The notes under the pieces are model-generated. The model did not search any database. It saw only the letters and a list, made by a program, of their open reading frames with translations, and had not been told where the DNA came from. A DNA stretch of 5,970 nt from Fibrobacteria bacterium GUT77 (GTDB lineage Bacteria > Fibrobacterota > Chitinivibrionia > Chitinivibrionales > Chitinispirillaceae), in contig LIUJ01000030.1 in NCBI GenBank assembly GCA_001462255.1, forward strand, positions 1-5,970, read 5' to 3'. The translations under genes and the position numbers were made by a program. Positions 1 through 5,970 of the stretch are shown in pieces; positions within the stretch are counted from its first letter, which is position 1, and each line of letters begins with the position of its first letter.

Positions 1-216
1 GAAATGGACGGCTACGAGGCCACGCGGCGCATAAGGGCGCTGGACGCGCCGACGGCGCTGACCGTTCCGATAGTGGCCATGACGGCCAACGTGTTCCGTG
101 AAGACATCGAGCGGTGCCTTGAGGCCGGAATGAACAGTCACGTCGGAAAACCGCTCGATTTTAACGAAATCTTGGAAAAACTGAAAGAGTATTTGTCGCA
201 CAGCTCACACACTTGA
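1..216 (+). CDS. Response-regulator receiver domain, C-terminal part (probably end of a hybrid histidine kinase); 5' truncated by window
   Basis: The frame is open from the first base and ends with TGA at 214-216, so only the last 71 residues are present. They match the second half of a CheY-like receiver domain. A start EMDGYEATRRIR follows where the phospho-accepting Asp loop (typically D-x-x-M-P) would lie just upstream. Next come PIVAMTAN, with the conserved switch Thr, then a helix ending CLEAGMNSHVGKP, with the conserved Lys-Pro, and a final helix EILEKLKEYL. The wording (MDGYEATRRIR, AMTAN, AGMN, KPLD) is typical of receiver domains at the C-terminus of hybrid sensor kinases rather than of DNA-binding regulators, and no output domain follows. 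A stand-alone CheY-like protein is also possible. The aspartate itself is outside the window, so phosphorylation competence cannot be checked. Confidence 0.9.
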   Translation, partial: EMDGYEATRRIRALDAPTALTVPIVAMTANVFREDIERCLEAGMNSHVGKPLDFNEILEKLKEYLSHSSHT

Positions 217-358
217 TTTTTTACCGTCCCTCGCGTCACCTCAAATAAAAATGTACCCGAAATCCTCCTCTGTGTTTTAACCGCAGTATAAAAAAGATTT
301 TGTCTATAGTCTACCGGCCATTATGTATTTTATGACAAGTATGTCCATTTGCACCGTT

Positions 359-388
359 TTGGGCGTTATCGACATCAACTATTATCTA
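359..388 (+). promoter_or_regulatory. Weak candidate promoter for the rel gene
   Basis: The 194-bp gap 217-410 is AT-rich and has no recognisable gene or clear terminator. A sigma70-like pair can be drawn as TTGGGC (359-364) and TATCTA (383-388) with an 18-bp spacer; TATTAT at 380-385 is an alternative -10. The -35 match is only partial. If used, transcription would start about 15-20 bases before the ATG at 411, giving a very short leader. This is pattern matching in AT-rich DNA and could easily be chance. Confidence 0.2.
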
Positions 389-410
389 TAAGCGTCAATT
401 AATCCGCGAT

Positions 411-2651
411 ATGGAAAACGTTATAAAATCGTTGCCCGCGTCGACTCCGGAAGCCGCCGTTGAACAGTTCCTCGGCAAGATATCGGAGGTCAACCCGGGC
501 GTCTCCACGGAGCTTATACGCAAGGCCTTTCTCTTTTCGTGGGAGGCGCACAGCGGACAGCGTCGCAAATCGGGGGAGCCGTACCTCGTGCACCCCGTTT
601 CCGTGGCCTTTATCCTCGCCGAACAGAAGCTCGACGCGGTGACCATCGCCGCCGGACTTCTGCACGACGTATTGGAGGATACGTCCGCCACGCGGGAAGA
701 CTTGGCGAAACTCTTCGGCGACGACGTGGCGCTTCTCGTGGACGGCGTTACCAAAATCCGCGCCCTGCAGATGAACACGCGAAAGCAGCATCAGGCCGAA
801 ACTTACCGCAAAATGTTGCTCTCCATGGCCAAAGACCTGCGGGTCATCATCATAAAATTCGCCGACCGCGTCCACAACTTGCGCACGCTAAACTACTTAG
901 AACCCGCGAAAATCAAGGCCATAGCCACGGAAACGCTCGACATCTACTCGCCTTTGGCACTACGCCTCGGCATGGCAAAAATAATGTGCGAACTTGAGGA
1001 TTTGGCCTTCAAACACCTGCACCCGGAGGAGTACAAGGAAATAGTCTCCAAGGTGGTAGCCGACCGCGTGGACCGCGAGGCGATTATAGAGGCCTTTACG
1101 GTACCGCTTAGGGCAAACCTCGAAGCCGACGGCATAACCGCGACGATATCCGGGCGCCCCAAACACTTCTACAGTATCTACAACAAAATGAAGAAGCGCG
1201 GCAAACCCTACGAGGAGATATTCGACGTTTTGGCGATACGGATCATCGTGAACACCGTGAGAGACTGCTACTGCGTTCTCGGCATTATCCACTCGCTCTG
1301 GGTACCGGTTCAGGATCGATTCAAAGACTACATCAGCGCCCCCAAATCCAACGGATACCGGTCGTTGCACACCACGGTCGCCGGAAACCACGGCAACGTT
1401 ATAGAGATGCAGATACGCACTTGGGAGATGAACAAAACGGCCGAAGACGGCGTAGCCGCGCACTGGCTCTACAAAAACGGGGAGCGCGCCTCCACCGAGG
1501 CAAGCCGCGACGATAAAGCGCTCGCGTGGTTGCGCAATATAATAGAATGGCAGGAGCACCTAACCGACTCCGCCGAGTTCTACGAGTTCTTCAAGGTAGA
1601 CCTCTTCGATACGGAGGTCTTCATATTCACGCCCAAGGGCAATCTCATCACGCTGCCCAAGGGAGCCACGGTACTCGATTTCGCCTTTGCCGTGCACACC
1701 CAGCTCGGCGTACACTGCATCGGCGCGAAGGTCAACGGGCAGGTGGAGCCGGTCGACACGGAGCTTGAAAGCGGGCAGACGGTCGAAATCCTCCACTTAG
1801 ACTCCAAATCCCCCACGGCCGATATGCTACGCTACGCGAAAACGCCAAAGGCGCGTAGCGCCATACACCACTGGTTGCGCAACGCCGAACGCCGGGAGAG
1901 CGTAGACTTGGGTAAAAAGATACTATGGCACGCCTACGACAAATTGGGGGCGCACACGACCTTCGGCGACCATGTGCCGGAGTTGTTGCAATATCTCGGC
2001 ATAAGCAACGCGGAGCGCCTCTACGAATTAGTCGGGCGGGGCGACCTCACCGAGAGCCGCGTAATGAAGTACTTTCTTTCCCGCAAGATAAAGCGGCGCC
2101 ACACCCCCTCAAAAATGGTGTCGGACATTGTAAAGACCATCACCGGCCAGCGTACCCAAGGCATACCGATAGGCGGGCAGAGTAACCTGATGGTGCGCTT
2201 CGCCGAGTGTTGCAACCCTATTCCCGGCGACGAAATCGTAGGCTTTCTGACGAGAGGCCGCGGCATCTCCGTCCACCGCGCCGATTGCCGCCACGCTAAA
2301 CTCTTCGAAAACGACGCCGAACGCAAGGTGGAGGTCAACTGGGATGCCGGCGAGCAAAAAAAGCACTACATTGCCATAAACATAAGCGCTACCGACCGCC
2401 CCGGGCTACTATACGAGGTCGCCAGGACATTCGCCGACCAGGGCGCCAACGTAAGCAACGGCGCCCAAAGAGCCTTCAACGGCAAAGCCGACCTATCGTT
2501 CCAAATAGAAATAACCAACCTGTCCCAGCTAAAACAGATTTTCAGACAATTGCAAAAAATTAAAGGAATCGACAACGTCGACCGTGTAAAAGATTATATT
2601 TCTTATCCTAGGGACATTCGGGACGAAATACAGGAATACGGAAACATATAA
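411..2651 (+). CDS. rel: Bifunctional (p)ppGpp synthetase/hydrolase, long RelA/SpoT homologue (Rel/SpoT type)
   Basis: This enzyme makes (p)ppGpp from ATP and GTP/GDP and hydrolyses it, setting the stringent response in the cytoplasm, usually on the ribosome. At 746 residues it has the usual long-RSH length. The HD hydrolase domain (about 35-190) keeps all expected residues: R52, H61, H85-D86, E89-D90, D152 and N156, with the same spacing as in the Streptococcus enzyme. The synthetase domain (about 225-345) has R249, K251, D272, Y316 and E332. It carries RFKD at 303-306, the RxKD signature of bifunctional Rel rather than the ExDD of synthetase-only RelA. A TGS domain (about 398-461, with VHT at 428-430), a helical region, a conserved-cysteine module (C600, C601, C626) and a C-terminal ACT domain (about 661-735) follow. 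The ATG at 411 is the only plausible start: the frame closes upstream at TGA 333-335 with no ATG, GTG or TTG between. No Shine-Dalgarno is evident, unlike the next two genes. Whether the gene should be called rel or spoT depends on lineage; both activities are predicted from the residues. Confidence 0.97.
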   Translation: MENVIKSLPASTPEAAVEQFLGKISEVNPGVSTELIRKAFLFSWEAHSGQRRKSGEPYLVHPVSVAFILAEQKLDAVTIAAGLLHDVLEDTSATREDLAKLFGDDVALLVDGVTKIRALQMNTRKQHQAETYRKMLLSMAKDLRVIIIKFADRVHNLRTLNYLEPAKIKAIATETLDIYSPLALRLGMAKIMCELEDLAFKHLHPEEYKEIVSKVVADRVDREAIIEAFTVPLRANLEADGITATISGRPKHFYSIYNKMKKRGKPYEEIFDVLAIRIIVNTVRDCYCVLGIIHSLWVPVQDRFKDYISAPKSNGYRSLHTTVAGNHGNVIEMQIRTWEMNKTAEDGVAAHWLYKNGERASTEASRDDKALAWLRNIIEWQEHLTDSAEFYEFFKVDLFDTEVFIFTPKGNLITLPKGATVLDFAFAVHTQLGVHCIGAKVNGQVEPVDTELESGQTVEILHLDSKSPTADMLRYAKTPKARSAIHHWLRNAERRESVDLGKKILWHAYDKLGAHTTFGDHVPELLQYLGISNAERLYELVGRGDLTESRVMKYFLSRKIKRRHTPSKMVSDIVKTITGQRTQGIPIGGQSNLMVRFAECCNPIPGDEIVGFLTRGRGISVHRADCRHAKLFENDAERKVEVNWDAGEQKKHYIAINISATDRPGLLYEVARTFADQGANVSNGAQRAFNGKADLSFQIEITNLSQLKQIFRQLQKIKGIDNVDRVKDYISYPRDIRDEIQEYGNI

Positions 2652-2668
2652 AAGATTAAAGAGACTAT

Positions 2669-2702
2669 GGAAAACGGTAACAACCGCGCGGGTTGATTTT
2701 CC
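2669..2702 (+). terminator. Imperfect hairpin after rel (possible weak terminator or leader structure)
   Basis: An inner stem CAACC (2681-2685) / GGTTG (2691-2695) with a GCGCG loop is followed by A and TTTT. An outer stem GGAAAA (2669-2674) pairs with TTTTCC (2697-2702), separated from the inner one by an asymmetric internal loop (CGGTAA versus A). The T-tract is only four long and is itself part of the outer stem, so termination would be inefficient. It lies 18 bp after the rel stop and 52 bp before the next ATG, so it may allow read-through into the DUF4388 gene. Confidence 0.35.
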
Positions 2703-2712
2703 CAAAGTGTTC

Positions 2713-2739
2713 TTTGATTTTAACGATTTCAACGATTTT
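2713..2739 (+). repeat. Three 9-bp direct repeats upstream of the DUF4388 gene
   Basis: Three tandem 9-mers are visible: TTTGATTTT (2713-2721), AACGATTTC (2722-2730) and AACGATTTT (2731-2739). The last two differ at one base and all share GATTT. They end five bases before the Shine-Dalgarno. The repeat also explains why an upstream GTG at 2707 appears to open the frame with an FDFNDFNDF peptide, which is the translated repeat and not likely protein. Whether it binds anything is unknown; a chance microrepeat is the simplest reading. Confidence 0.6.
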
Positions 2740-2743
2740 AGAC

Positions 2744-2749
2744 GGGAGG
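2744..2749 (+). promoter_or_regulatory. Shine-Dalgarno deciding the DUF4388 start
   Basis: GGGAGG lies five bases before ATG 2755. It supports that start over the in-frame GTG at 2707, which has no comparable ribosome binding site. Confidence 0.85.
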
Positions 2750-2754
2750 TATTT

Positions 2755-3207
2755 ATGGCTATTTTCAGCTCAATGGCGGTCCCGATTTGGATATTAGTGA
2801 CCGGCTTCTTCGGCGGTGTGGCCGTAGCGTGCCTCATCATCCTCTTACGCGAACGCAAACGCGGCGGTGCCGTCGCGTCGAGCGGCCCCAACACCAGTTT
2901 CGCCTTCTCCGGCAACCTGAAGCACACCTCGCTCTTAGACGCCATCCAATTCTTGGAGATAGGCCAACGCGAGGGTGTACTGCACATATACTCCGGCAGA
3001 CGCAAAGGCTACCTCACCTTCTACAAGGGACAGGTCGTAGACGGCTTCTACCGCAACGAAATCGGGCGCGAAGCCATCTTCCAAATGCTCGGCCTCGAAG
3101 AAGGCGACTTCTACTTTGAACCCAAAACAATAACGCAACCCAAACTCATGACCGACTCCATGATGGACATAGCCTTCGAGTGGGACGCGAGACGCGGCGA
3201 GGGGTAA
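2755..3207 (+). CDS. Membrane-anchored DUF4388 (PatA N-terminal-like) protein
   Basis: The protein has 150 residues. One hydrophobic helix spans about residues 8-31, followed at once by the positively charged RERKR, so it is a single-pass anchor with the rest in the cytoplasm. After a short Gly/Ser/Ala linker, residues about 50-123 match the DUF4388 pattern: FSGNLKHTSLLDAIQFLEI, then GVLHIYSG, then KGYLTFYKGQVVDGFY, then GREAIFQMLGLEEGDFYFEP. DUF4388 is found in regulators such as cyanobacterial PatA and in many deltaproteobacterial and related proteins, often fused to receiver or GTPase-linked modules. Its biochemical role is not established. Here it stands alone behind a membrane helix, which suggests a scaffold or signalling partner at the inner membrane. 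It follows rel by 103 bp on the same strand, so co-transcription is possible but unproven. The start is set by a good Shine-Dalgarno. Family call is confident; function is not known. Confidence 0.88.
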   Translation: MAIFSSMAVPIWILVTGFFGGVAVACLIILLRERKRGGAVASSGPNTSFAFSGNLKHTSLLDAIQFLEIGQREGVLHIYSGRRKGYLTFYKGQVVDGFYRNEIGREAIFQMLGLEEGDFYFEPKTITQPKLMTDSMMDIAFEWDARRGEG

Positions 3208-3223
3208 GGGCCGCCCCCCCACC

Positions 3224-3262
3224 AAAAAAGGGCGGAGACGCGGTATCCCCGCGCCTCCGCCC
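3224..3262 (-). terminator. Rho-independent terminator of the lipoprotein gene, also likely stops plus-strand transcription
   Basis: The stem GGGCGGAG (3230-3237) / CTCCGCCC (3255-3262) continues, after one A-C mismatch, with CGCGG (3239-3243) / CCGCG (3249-3253) around a 5-base loop. On the minus strand it is followed directly by six T (3229 to 3224), a classic intrinsic terminator about 80 bp past the lipoprotein stop. On the plus strand only TT follows the stem, so for the DUF4388 gene, whose stop is 22 bp before the stem, it would act less efficiently. Confidence 0.88.
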
Positions 3263-3316
3263 TTAGTCTACAAACCCAAACCTAACTCCCGCGATTGCCG
3301 CGAAACCCAACTAAAC

Positions 3317-3335
3317 GGGCGGGATGACCCCGCCC
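3317..3335. terminator. Second GC-rich hairpin directly after the lipoprotein stop
   Basis: GGGCGGG (3317-3323) pairs perfectly with CCCGCCC (3329-3335) around a 5-base loop. On the minus strand it starts eight bases after the stop codon and is followed by GTTTAGTT, a poor T-tract. It could be an auxiliary terminator or protect the 3' end of the mRNA. Confidence 0.5.
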
Positions 3336-3343
3336 ATACCAAA

Positions 3344-5956
3344 CTACTTCTTGGCCAAACGCCCCGAAAACTTAGCGCCCGACCACCCGCCCCTTTTGGC
3401 CGTTTTCTTTGGCTCAGGCCTCTTGAGTTCCGGCTTCTTGGCGGTCTGCGGCTTCGACACGGCCGCGGGTTTGGCGGCGCGAGACTTTGTCAGTGCCTTT
3501 GAAACAACCGACGACGACGTTCCCGACTTCTTCCAAAGACCCTTCAGTGATTTTACGCGATCGCCCCTCTTGCTCTTGCGCAGGCCGTCGGGGGCGGCTT
3601 TTTGAGCATAGTAGTAGTCGTAGTTGGGATATACGCCCGATGTTTTTGTTAAGATTTCCGTATATTCGCTAAGCGTCAATATCAACTTGCCGTCGAAAAA
3701 GTAGTATGTCCCGAACTCTTTTTCATCCCAATCGGGCCAATAGACGGAAATATCGGTACCGGAAGTAGTATATGTCCCCTCATCATAGACATACCAATCT
3801 CCGTATTCGTATCCAATATACGAAACCGTGCCGTTGTCGTCAAAAAGGTAGCCGTAATCGTCGGATGTCCAAGCATAGCCGGACGAAAGGACAAGGTCGC
3901 CGCTTGTAGGGGTAAGGTTTGTAATGATATTCAAACCCGATGTCTTTGTAAAATACAGAGTTTCTCCGTCAACGGTTATCACCGCGCCATTGCCGGATAC
4001 GGAGTATGTCCCCGTGATAACATCACCCAGTATACTTAGCGAGATGTTGCCCCCATTCGTCGAATATGTGCCCTCCCCCACTATCATCCACGTTCCGGTT
4101 GAGATTTCACCAATCAACTTAAGAGACCCGTCCGACCCAAAAACAAATCCCGCTTCACCCCCGTCATCGTCTATCCACGCCTGACCCGACGTATTGACAA
4201 GATTGCCGCCGGAAGGGGGCGGAGGAGGCGGAGGCGTTGAGAGATCTACGCCCGATGCTATCGTATACGTATCGCCGTCAAATATTAGCGTGTTGCCGGA
4301 ACGCGAAGCCCTATATTGAGACGAGTAGGAATTACTCTCCCATGTAATAACGACATAGTCGCCGCTTACGGTGTACGTGCCCTGACGTTCTATGTTCCAA
4401 GCGCCCAAAACCTCATAACCGTAGTCGAGGTCATAAACGGTGCCGTCTTGTAGGAACATATAACCTTCACGGTGCGAACCGGTACCGTCTTGCCACGCCT
4501 GACCCGACGAAAGGACGAGATCCTCGACCGTGACGGGGGTGGGCAGGGTGATTGCGGCTATCGTGTATGTGGAACCGTCGATTCTTAGCGTGTTGTTGGA
4601 ATAAGAGACACGATAGTCCTCAGAATAAAATTTATCGTCCCATTCAATTTGAACGGTCATGCCGCCGTCGATTATCGTATACGTGCCCTGTTGTTCTATT
4701 CTCCAAACGCCCGTAGTAGCGTAACCGTAGTCAAGATCATAAACGGTGCCGTCTTGTAGAAATATATAACCTTCGCGGTGCGAACCCGTACCGTCTTGCC
4801 ACCCCTGCCCCGACGGAAGAACAAGGTTGGCCTGTGTAACGGGGGTTGGGCGGGTAATGGTTAGGCCGGATTTTTTTGTAAAACCAATCGTTTGTTCGTA
4901 AATGTCGCCGTACTCGTCGTCACTGATCCTTATCGTCAATATCAACGTATTACCGTTGTCTTTTACCGAATAAGAAGCGTTCATCTGCTCCCTCGGCGTA
5001 TCTATATAAACGTCAGTCCCAACCGCTTCGTATATGCCCTCACTGTATACCTCATAGTTGGCCCCCAATAACCGGTTAAGCAACTGGACGGTACCGTCTT
5101 GCTTGAACACAATGCCGATAGCTTCATCGTAATCAAACTCCGCAACCCACGCCTGATTCGCCGAGGTGACAAGATTGCCGCCGGTGTGCGGTGTCGACGG
5201 ATCGTAGAAGTTTATGCCCGACATCTTCGTAAAGACAATCGAACGCCCCTCAATCGTCATTACAAAACTATTGCCGGTTACGGTAAACGTGCCGGTAGTC
5301 ATTCCCTCGCCGGAGAGCAACAGTGTAATCCTGCCGCCGTTCGTCGTATACGAGCCGTCCGCGTCAATTACCCAAATTGCGCCGAATTTGCGATAAATCC
5401 TCAAAGAACCGTCCGCTTGGAAAACAACGGCCATTCCGTCTTCCTCCACAACCCACGCCTGCCCGCTCCCGCACACGAGGTTGCCGCCCGTTCCCGGATT
5501 CGGGATAGGAATTTTAACGCTTACGCCCGATGTTTTTGTGAAAAACATCGTTCGACCATAGCTAACGTCGTCCGTGGGAGTCGCGATTAGCGTGGCTCCG
5601 CCGTCGGTTATCTCAAACTCCCAAGTTCCGTTTCGGGAATCATTGGAGCCATAGTACACAATGACTTTGTTCCCATTGGTCCCGTAGGTACCCTCGTTCC
5701 CAATCCTCCAAGTCTCACCGCTCTTATATATGTCAAAAATGCGCCCGTCCGCCGTAAAAACGACCCCTTCATCCTCGTCGTCTTCCATAATCCACGCGTA
5801 ATTGGACGGAAGGACAAGCGGCCCGCCGTTGCCCGTGTTGTTGTTATTTCCCGGATCCGTCGGACCGCACCCCGCCCAAAAGCATCCCATAAAAACCGCC
5901 GCCGCCAAGCCGAAACAGAGCCGCGTCGCGCCCCCCACTCCGAACAAACGTTTCAT
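3344..5956 (-). CDS. Predicted lipoprotein with seven tandem lipocalin-like beta repeats and a basic C-terminal tail, function unknown
   Basis: The 870-residue protein opens with a signal peptide: MKRLF, then a hydrophobic stretch, then FWAGC with the predicted lipidated Cys at 30. The -3 residue is Trp rather than the usual Leu, so the lipobox is imperfect; C25 (VFMGC) is an alternative. A flexible Gly/Asn linker (31-45) follows. Seven units then start at about residues 46, 159, 261, 377, 479, 585 and 687. Each begins with (N/D/P)LV, has SGQAW or a variant, then an F/Y-rich strand ending in a DGT or DGS turn, an aromatic strand, GTYT-x-x-G, a Y-x-V-x-x-N strand, and mostly ends FTKTSG. This is the pattern of small beta-barrel or lipocalin-like domains, such as DUF5640-type families, but I cannot confirm a family by eye. 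Residues 793-870 are a tail with 26 Lys/Arg and 3 Asp/Glu. Likely location is the periplasmic or outer face of the outer membrane. AGGAGG five bases before the ATG fixes the start. A ligand or role cannot be named. Confidence 0.9.
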   Translation of the reverse strand: MKRLFGVGGATRLCFGLAAAVFMGCFWAGCGPTDPGNNNNTGNGGPLVLPSNYAWIMEDDEDEGVVFTADGRIFDIYKSGETWRIGNEGTYGTNGNKVIVYYGSNDSRNGTWEFEITDGGATLIATPTDDVSYGRTMFFTKTSGVSVKIPIPNPGTGGNLVCGSGQAWVVEEDGMAVVFQADGSLRIYRKFGAIWVIDADGSYTTNGGRITLLLSGEGMTTGTFTVTGNSFVMTIEGRSIVFTKMSGINFYDPSTPHTGGNLVTSANQAWVAEFDYDEAIGIVFKQDGTVQLLNRLLGANYEVYSEGIYEAVGTDVYIDTPREQMNASYSVKDNGNTLILTIRISDDEYGDIYEQTIGFTKKSGLTITRPTPVTQANLVLPSGQGWQDGTGSHREGYIFLQDGTVYDLDYGYATTGVWRIEQQGTYTIIDGGMTVQIEWDDKFYSEDYRVSYSNNTLRIDGSTYTIAAITLPTPVTVEDLVLSSGQAWQDGTGSHREGYMFLQDGTVYDLDYGYEVLGAWNIERQGTYTVSGDYVVITWESNSYSSQYRASRSGNTLIFDGDTYTIASGVDLSTPPPPPPPSGGNLVNTSGQAWIDDDGGEAGFVFGSDGSLKLIGEISTGTWMIVGEGTYSTNGGNISLSILGDVITGTYSVSGNGAVITVDGETLYFTKTSGLNIITNLTPTSGDLVLSSGYAWTSDDYGYLFDDNGTVSYIGYEYGDWYVYDEGTYTTSGTDISVYWPDWDEKEFGTYYFFDGKLILTLSEYTEILTKTSGVYPNYDYYYAQKAAPDGLRKSKRGDRVKSLKGLWKKSGTSSSVVSKALTKSRAAKPAAVSKPQTAKKPELKRPEPKKTAKRGGWSGAKFSGRLAKK
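3347..3580 (-). other. Lys/Arg-rich C-terminal tail region of the lipoprotein
   Basis: This covers residues 793-870. It is low in complexity, rich in Lys, Ala, Ser and Pro, with histone-H1-like stretches such as AKKPELKRPEPKK, and contrasts with the acidic, Tyr/Gly-rich repeats before it. It ends FSGRLAKK without a recognisable sorting signal. It may bind an anionic partner such as LPS, teichoic-like polymer, nucleic acid or the protein's own acidic repeats; this is inference from charge only. Confidence 0.8.
4205..4243 (-). other. Polyproline linker between repeats 5 and 6
   Basis: Seven consecutive prolines (residues 575-581) followed by SGG join repeat 5 to repeat 6. The other repeat junctions use short linkers with TP or TGG. 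The stretch probably forms a stiff polyproline-II spacer that divides the molecule into a five-unit and a two-unit part. Confidence 0.8.
4416..4826 (-). repeat. Recent DNA duplication between repeats 4 and 5
   Basis: Bases 4416-4520 (repeat 5) and 4722-4826 (repeat 4), offset by exactly 306 bp, differ at about 12 of 105 positions by hand alignment, including a 23-base identical run. The encoded stretches (residues 382-412 and 484-514) match at 29 of 31 positions. The offset equals one repeat unit, so this is a unit duplication or gene conversion. Confidence 0.88.
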
Positions 5957-5961
5957 TACTG

Positions 5962-5967
5962 CCTCCT
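5962..5967 (-). promoter_or_regulatory. Shine-Dalgarno of the lipoprotein gene
   Basis: Read on the minus strand this is a perfect AGGAGG five bases before the ATG at 5956-5954. It fixes the start and lies at the window edge; the promoter is outside. Confidence 0.9.
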
Positions 5968-5970
5968 ATT

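Larger units (their letters stand above)
3629..5821 (-). repeat. Seven tandem protein-level repeats within the lipoprotein gene
   Basis: Approximate unit borders, read on the minus strand: R1 5821-5483, R2 5482-5177, R3 5176-4829, R4 4828-4523, R5 4522-4205, R6 4204-3899, R7 3898-3629. Units are about 90-116 residues. R1, R2, R3, R6 and R7 end in (F/L)TK-x-SG and carry an acidic patch after the AW motif. R4 and R5 lack the FTK-x-SG end and replace the acidic patch with QDGTGSHREG. Apart from R4/R5 the units are diverged in sequence, so the array is old with a recent addition. Confidence 0.88.

Noticed and set aside
273..289. Short hairpin CTGTG/CGCAG as terminator of the receiver-domain gene
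   Set aside because: Five pairs including a G-T, a 7-base loop and an A-rich rather than T-rich tail on the plus strand.
334..345. Inverted repeat GACA-AGTA-TGTC upstream of rel as an operator
   Set aside because: Only four base pairs per arm with no extension on either side; expected by chance.
399..875. Minus-strand open frames opposite the rel gene, here and at 960-1559
   Set aside because: They are antisense to a fully conserved Rel coding sequence and show no recognisable motif or ribosome binding site.
2667..2696. Nine-codon mini-ORF (MENGNNRAG) between rel and the DUF4388 gene, a possible leader peptide
   Set aside because: It overlaps the hairpin, has only a weak purine stretch before it, and has no run of regulatory codons. 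Chance is likely.
2707..2754. GTG 2707 as start of the DUF4388 protein, adding 16 residues
   Set aside because: The extra residues are the translated 9-bp repeat and Shine-Dalgarno region; ATG 2755 has the proper ribosome binding site and places the membrane helix at the N-terminus.
5099..5590. Open frame of 163 codons on the plus strand inside the lipoprotein gene
   Set aside because: It lies antisense to a continuous 870-codon gene with signal peptide, repeats and Shine-Dalgarno. Its own product has no domain pattern and its length follows from the repeats' base composition.
3629..5821. The regular repeats as a CRISPR or other DNA-level array
   Set aside because: Periodicity is about 300 bp, in frame and protein-level; most units have diverged DNA and there is no short constant repeat with unique spacers.

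Overview
The window reads as ordinary chromosomal DNA from a Gram-negative-type bacterium with an outer membrane. It has an intact long RelA/SpoT homologue, a membrane-anchored DUF4388 protein and a large Gly/Asn/Tyr-rich repeat lipoprotein. The style of the repeat lipoprotein and the DUF4388 anchor protein would fit Fibrobacterota or a related FCB/deltaproteobacteria-like lineage. That placement is only an impression and no marker in the window proves it. There is no sign of a mobile element, CRISPR array, tRNA or rRNA.

Layout: positions 1-216 (+) hold the C-terminal end of a response-regulator receiver domain, probably the last domain of a hybrid histidine kinase that begins outside the window. 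A 194-bp AT-rich gap follows. Positions 411-2651 (+) encode a full-length bifunctional (p)ppGpp synthetase/hydrolase in which the catalytic residues of both enzymatic domains are visible. A 103-bp gap with an imperfect hairpin and a short 9-bp direct repeat separates it from 2755-3207 (+), a 150-residue protein with one N-terminal membrane helix and a cytoplasmic DUF4388 domain. The intergenic region 3208-3343 holds two GC-rich hairpins, one of them a strong terminator for the minus strand. Positions 3344-5956 (-) encode an 870-residue predicted lipoprotein made of seven tandem ~90-115-residue beta-rich units and a very basic tail. Its Shine-Dalgarno sequence lies just inside the window edge.

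How the genes relate: the three plus-strand genes are all signalling or regulatory by family (receiver domain, alarmone enzyme, DUF4388), but the gaps between them are large enough that a single operon is not assured. The minus-strand lipoprotein is convergent with them and is a separate transcription unit. Its function is unknown. It is the least ordinary object here: seven lipocalin-like repeats, two of which (4 and 5) carry a recent DNA duplication, plus a Lys/Arg-rich C-terminal tail on a putative surface protein. I see no convincing new multi-gene system in the window.
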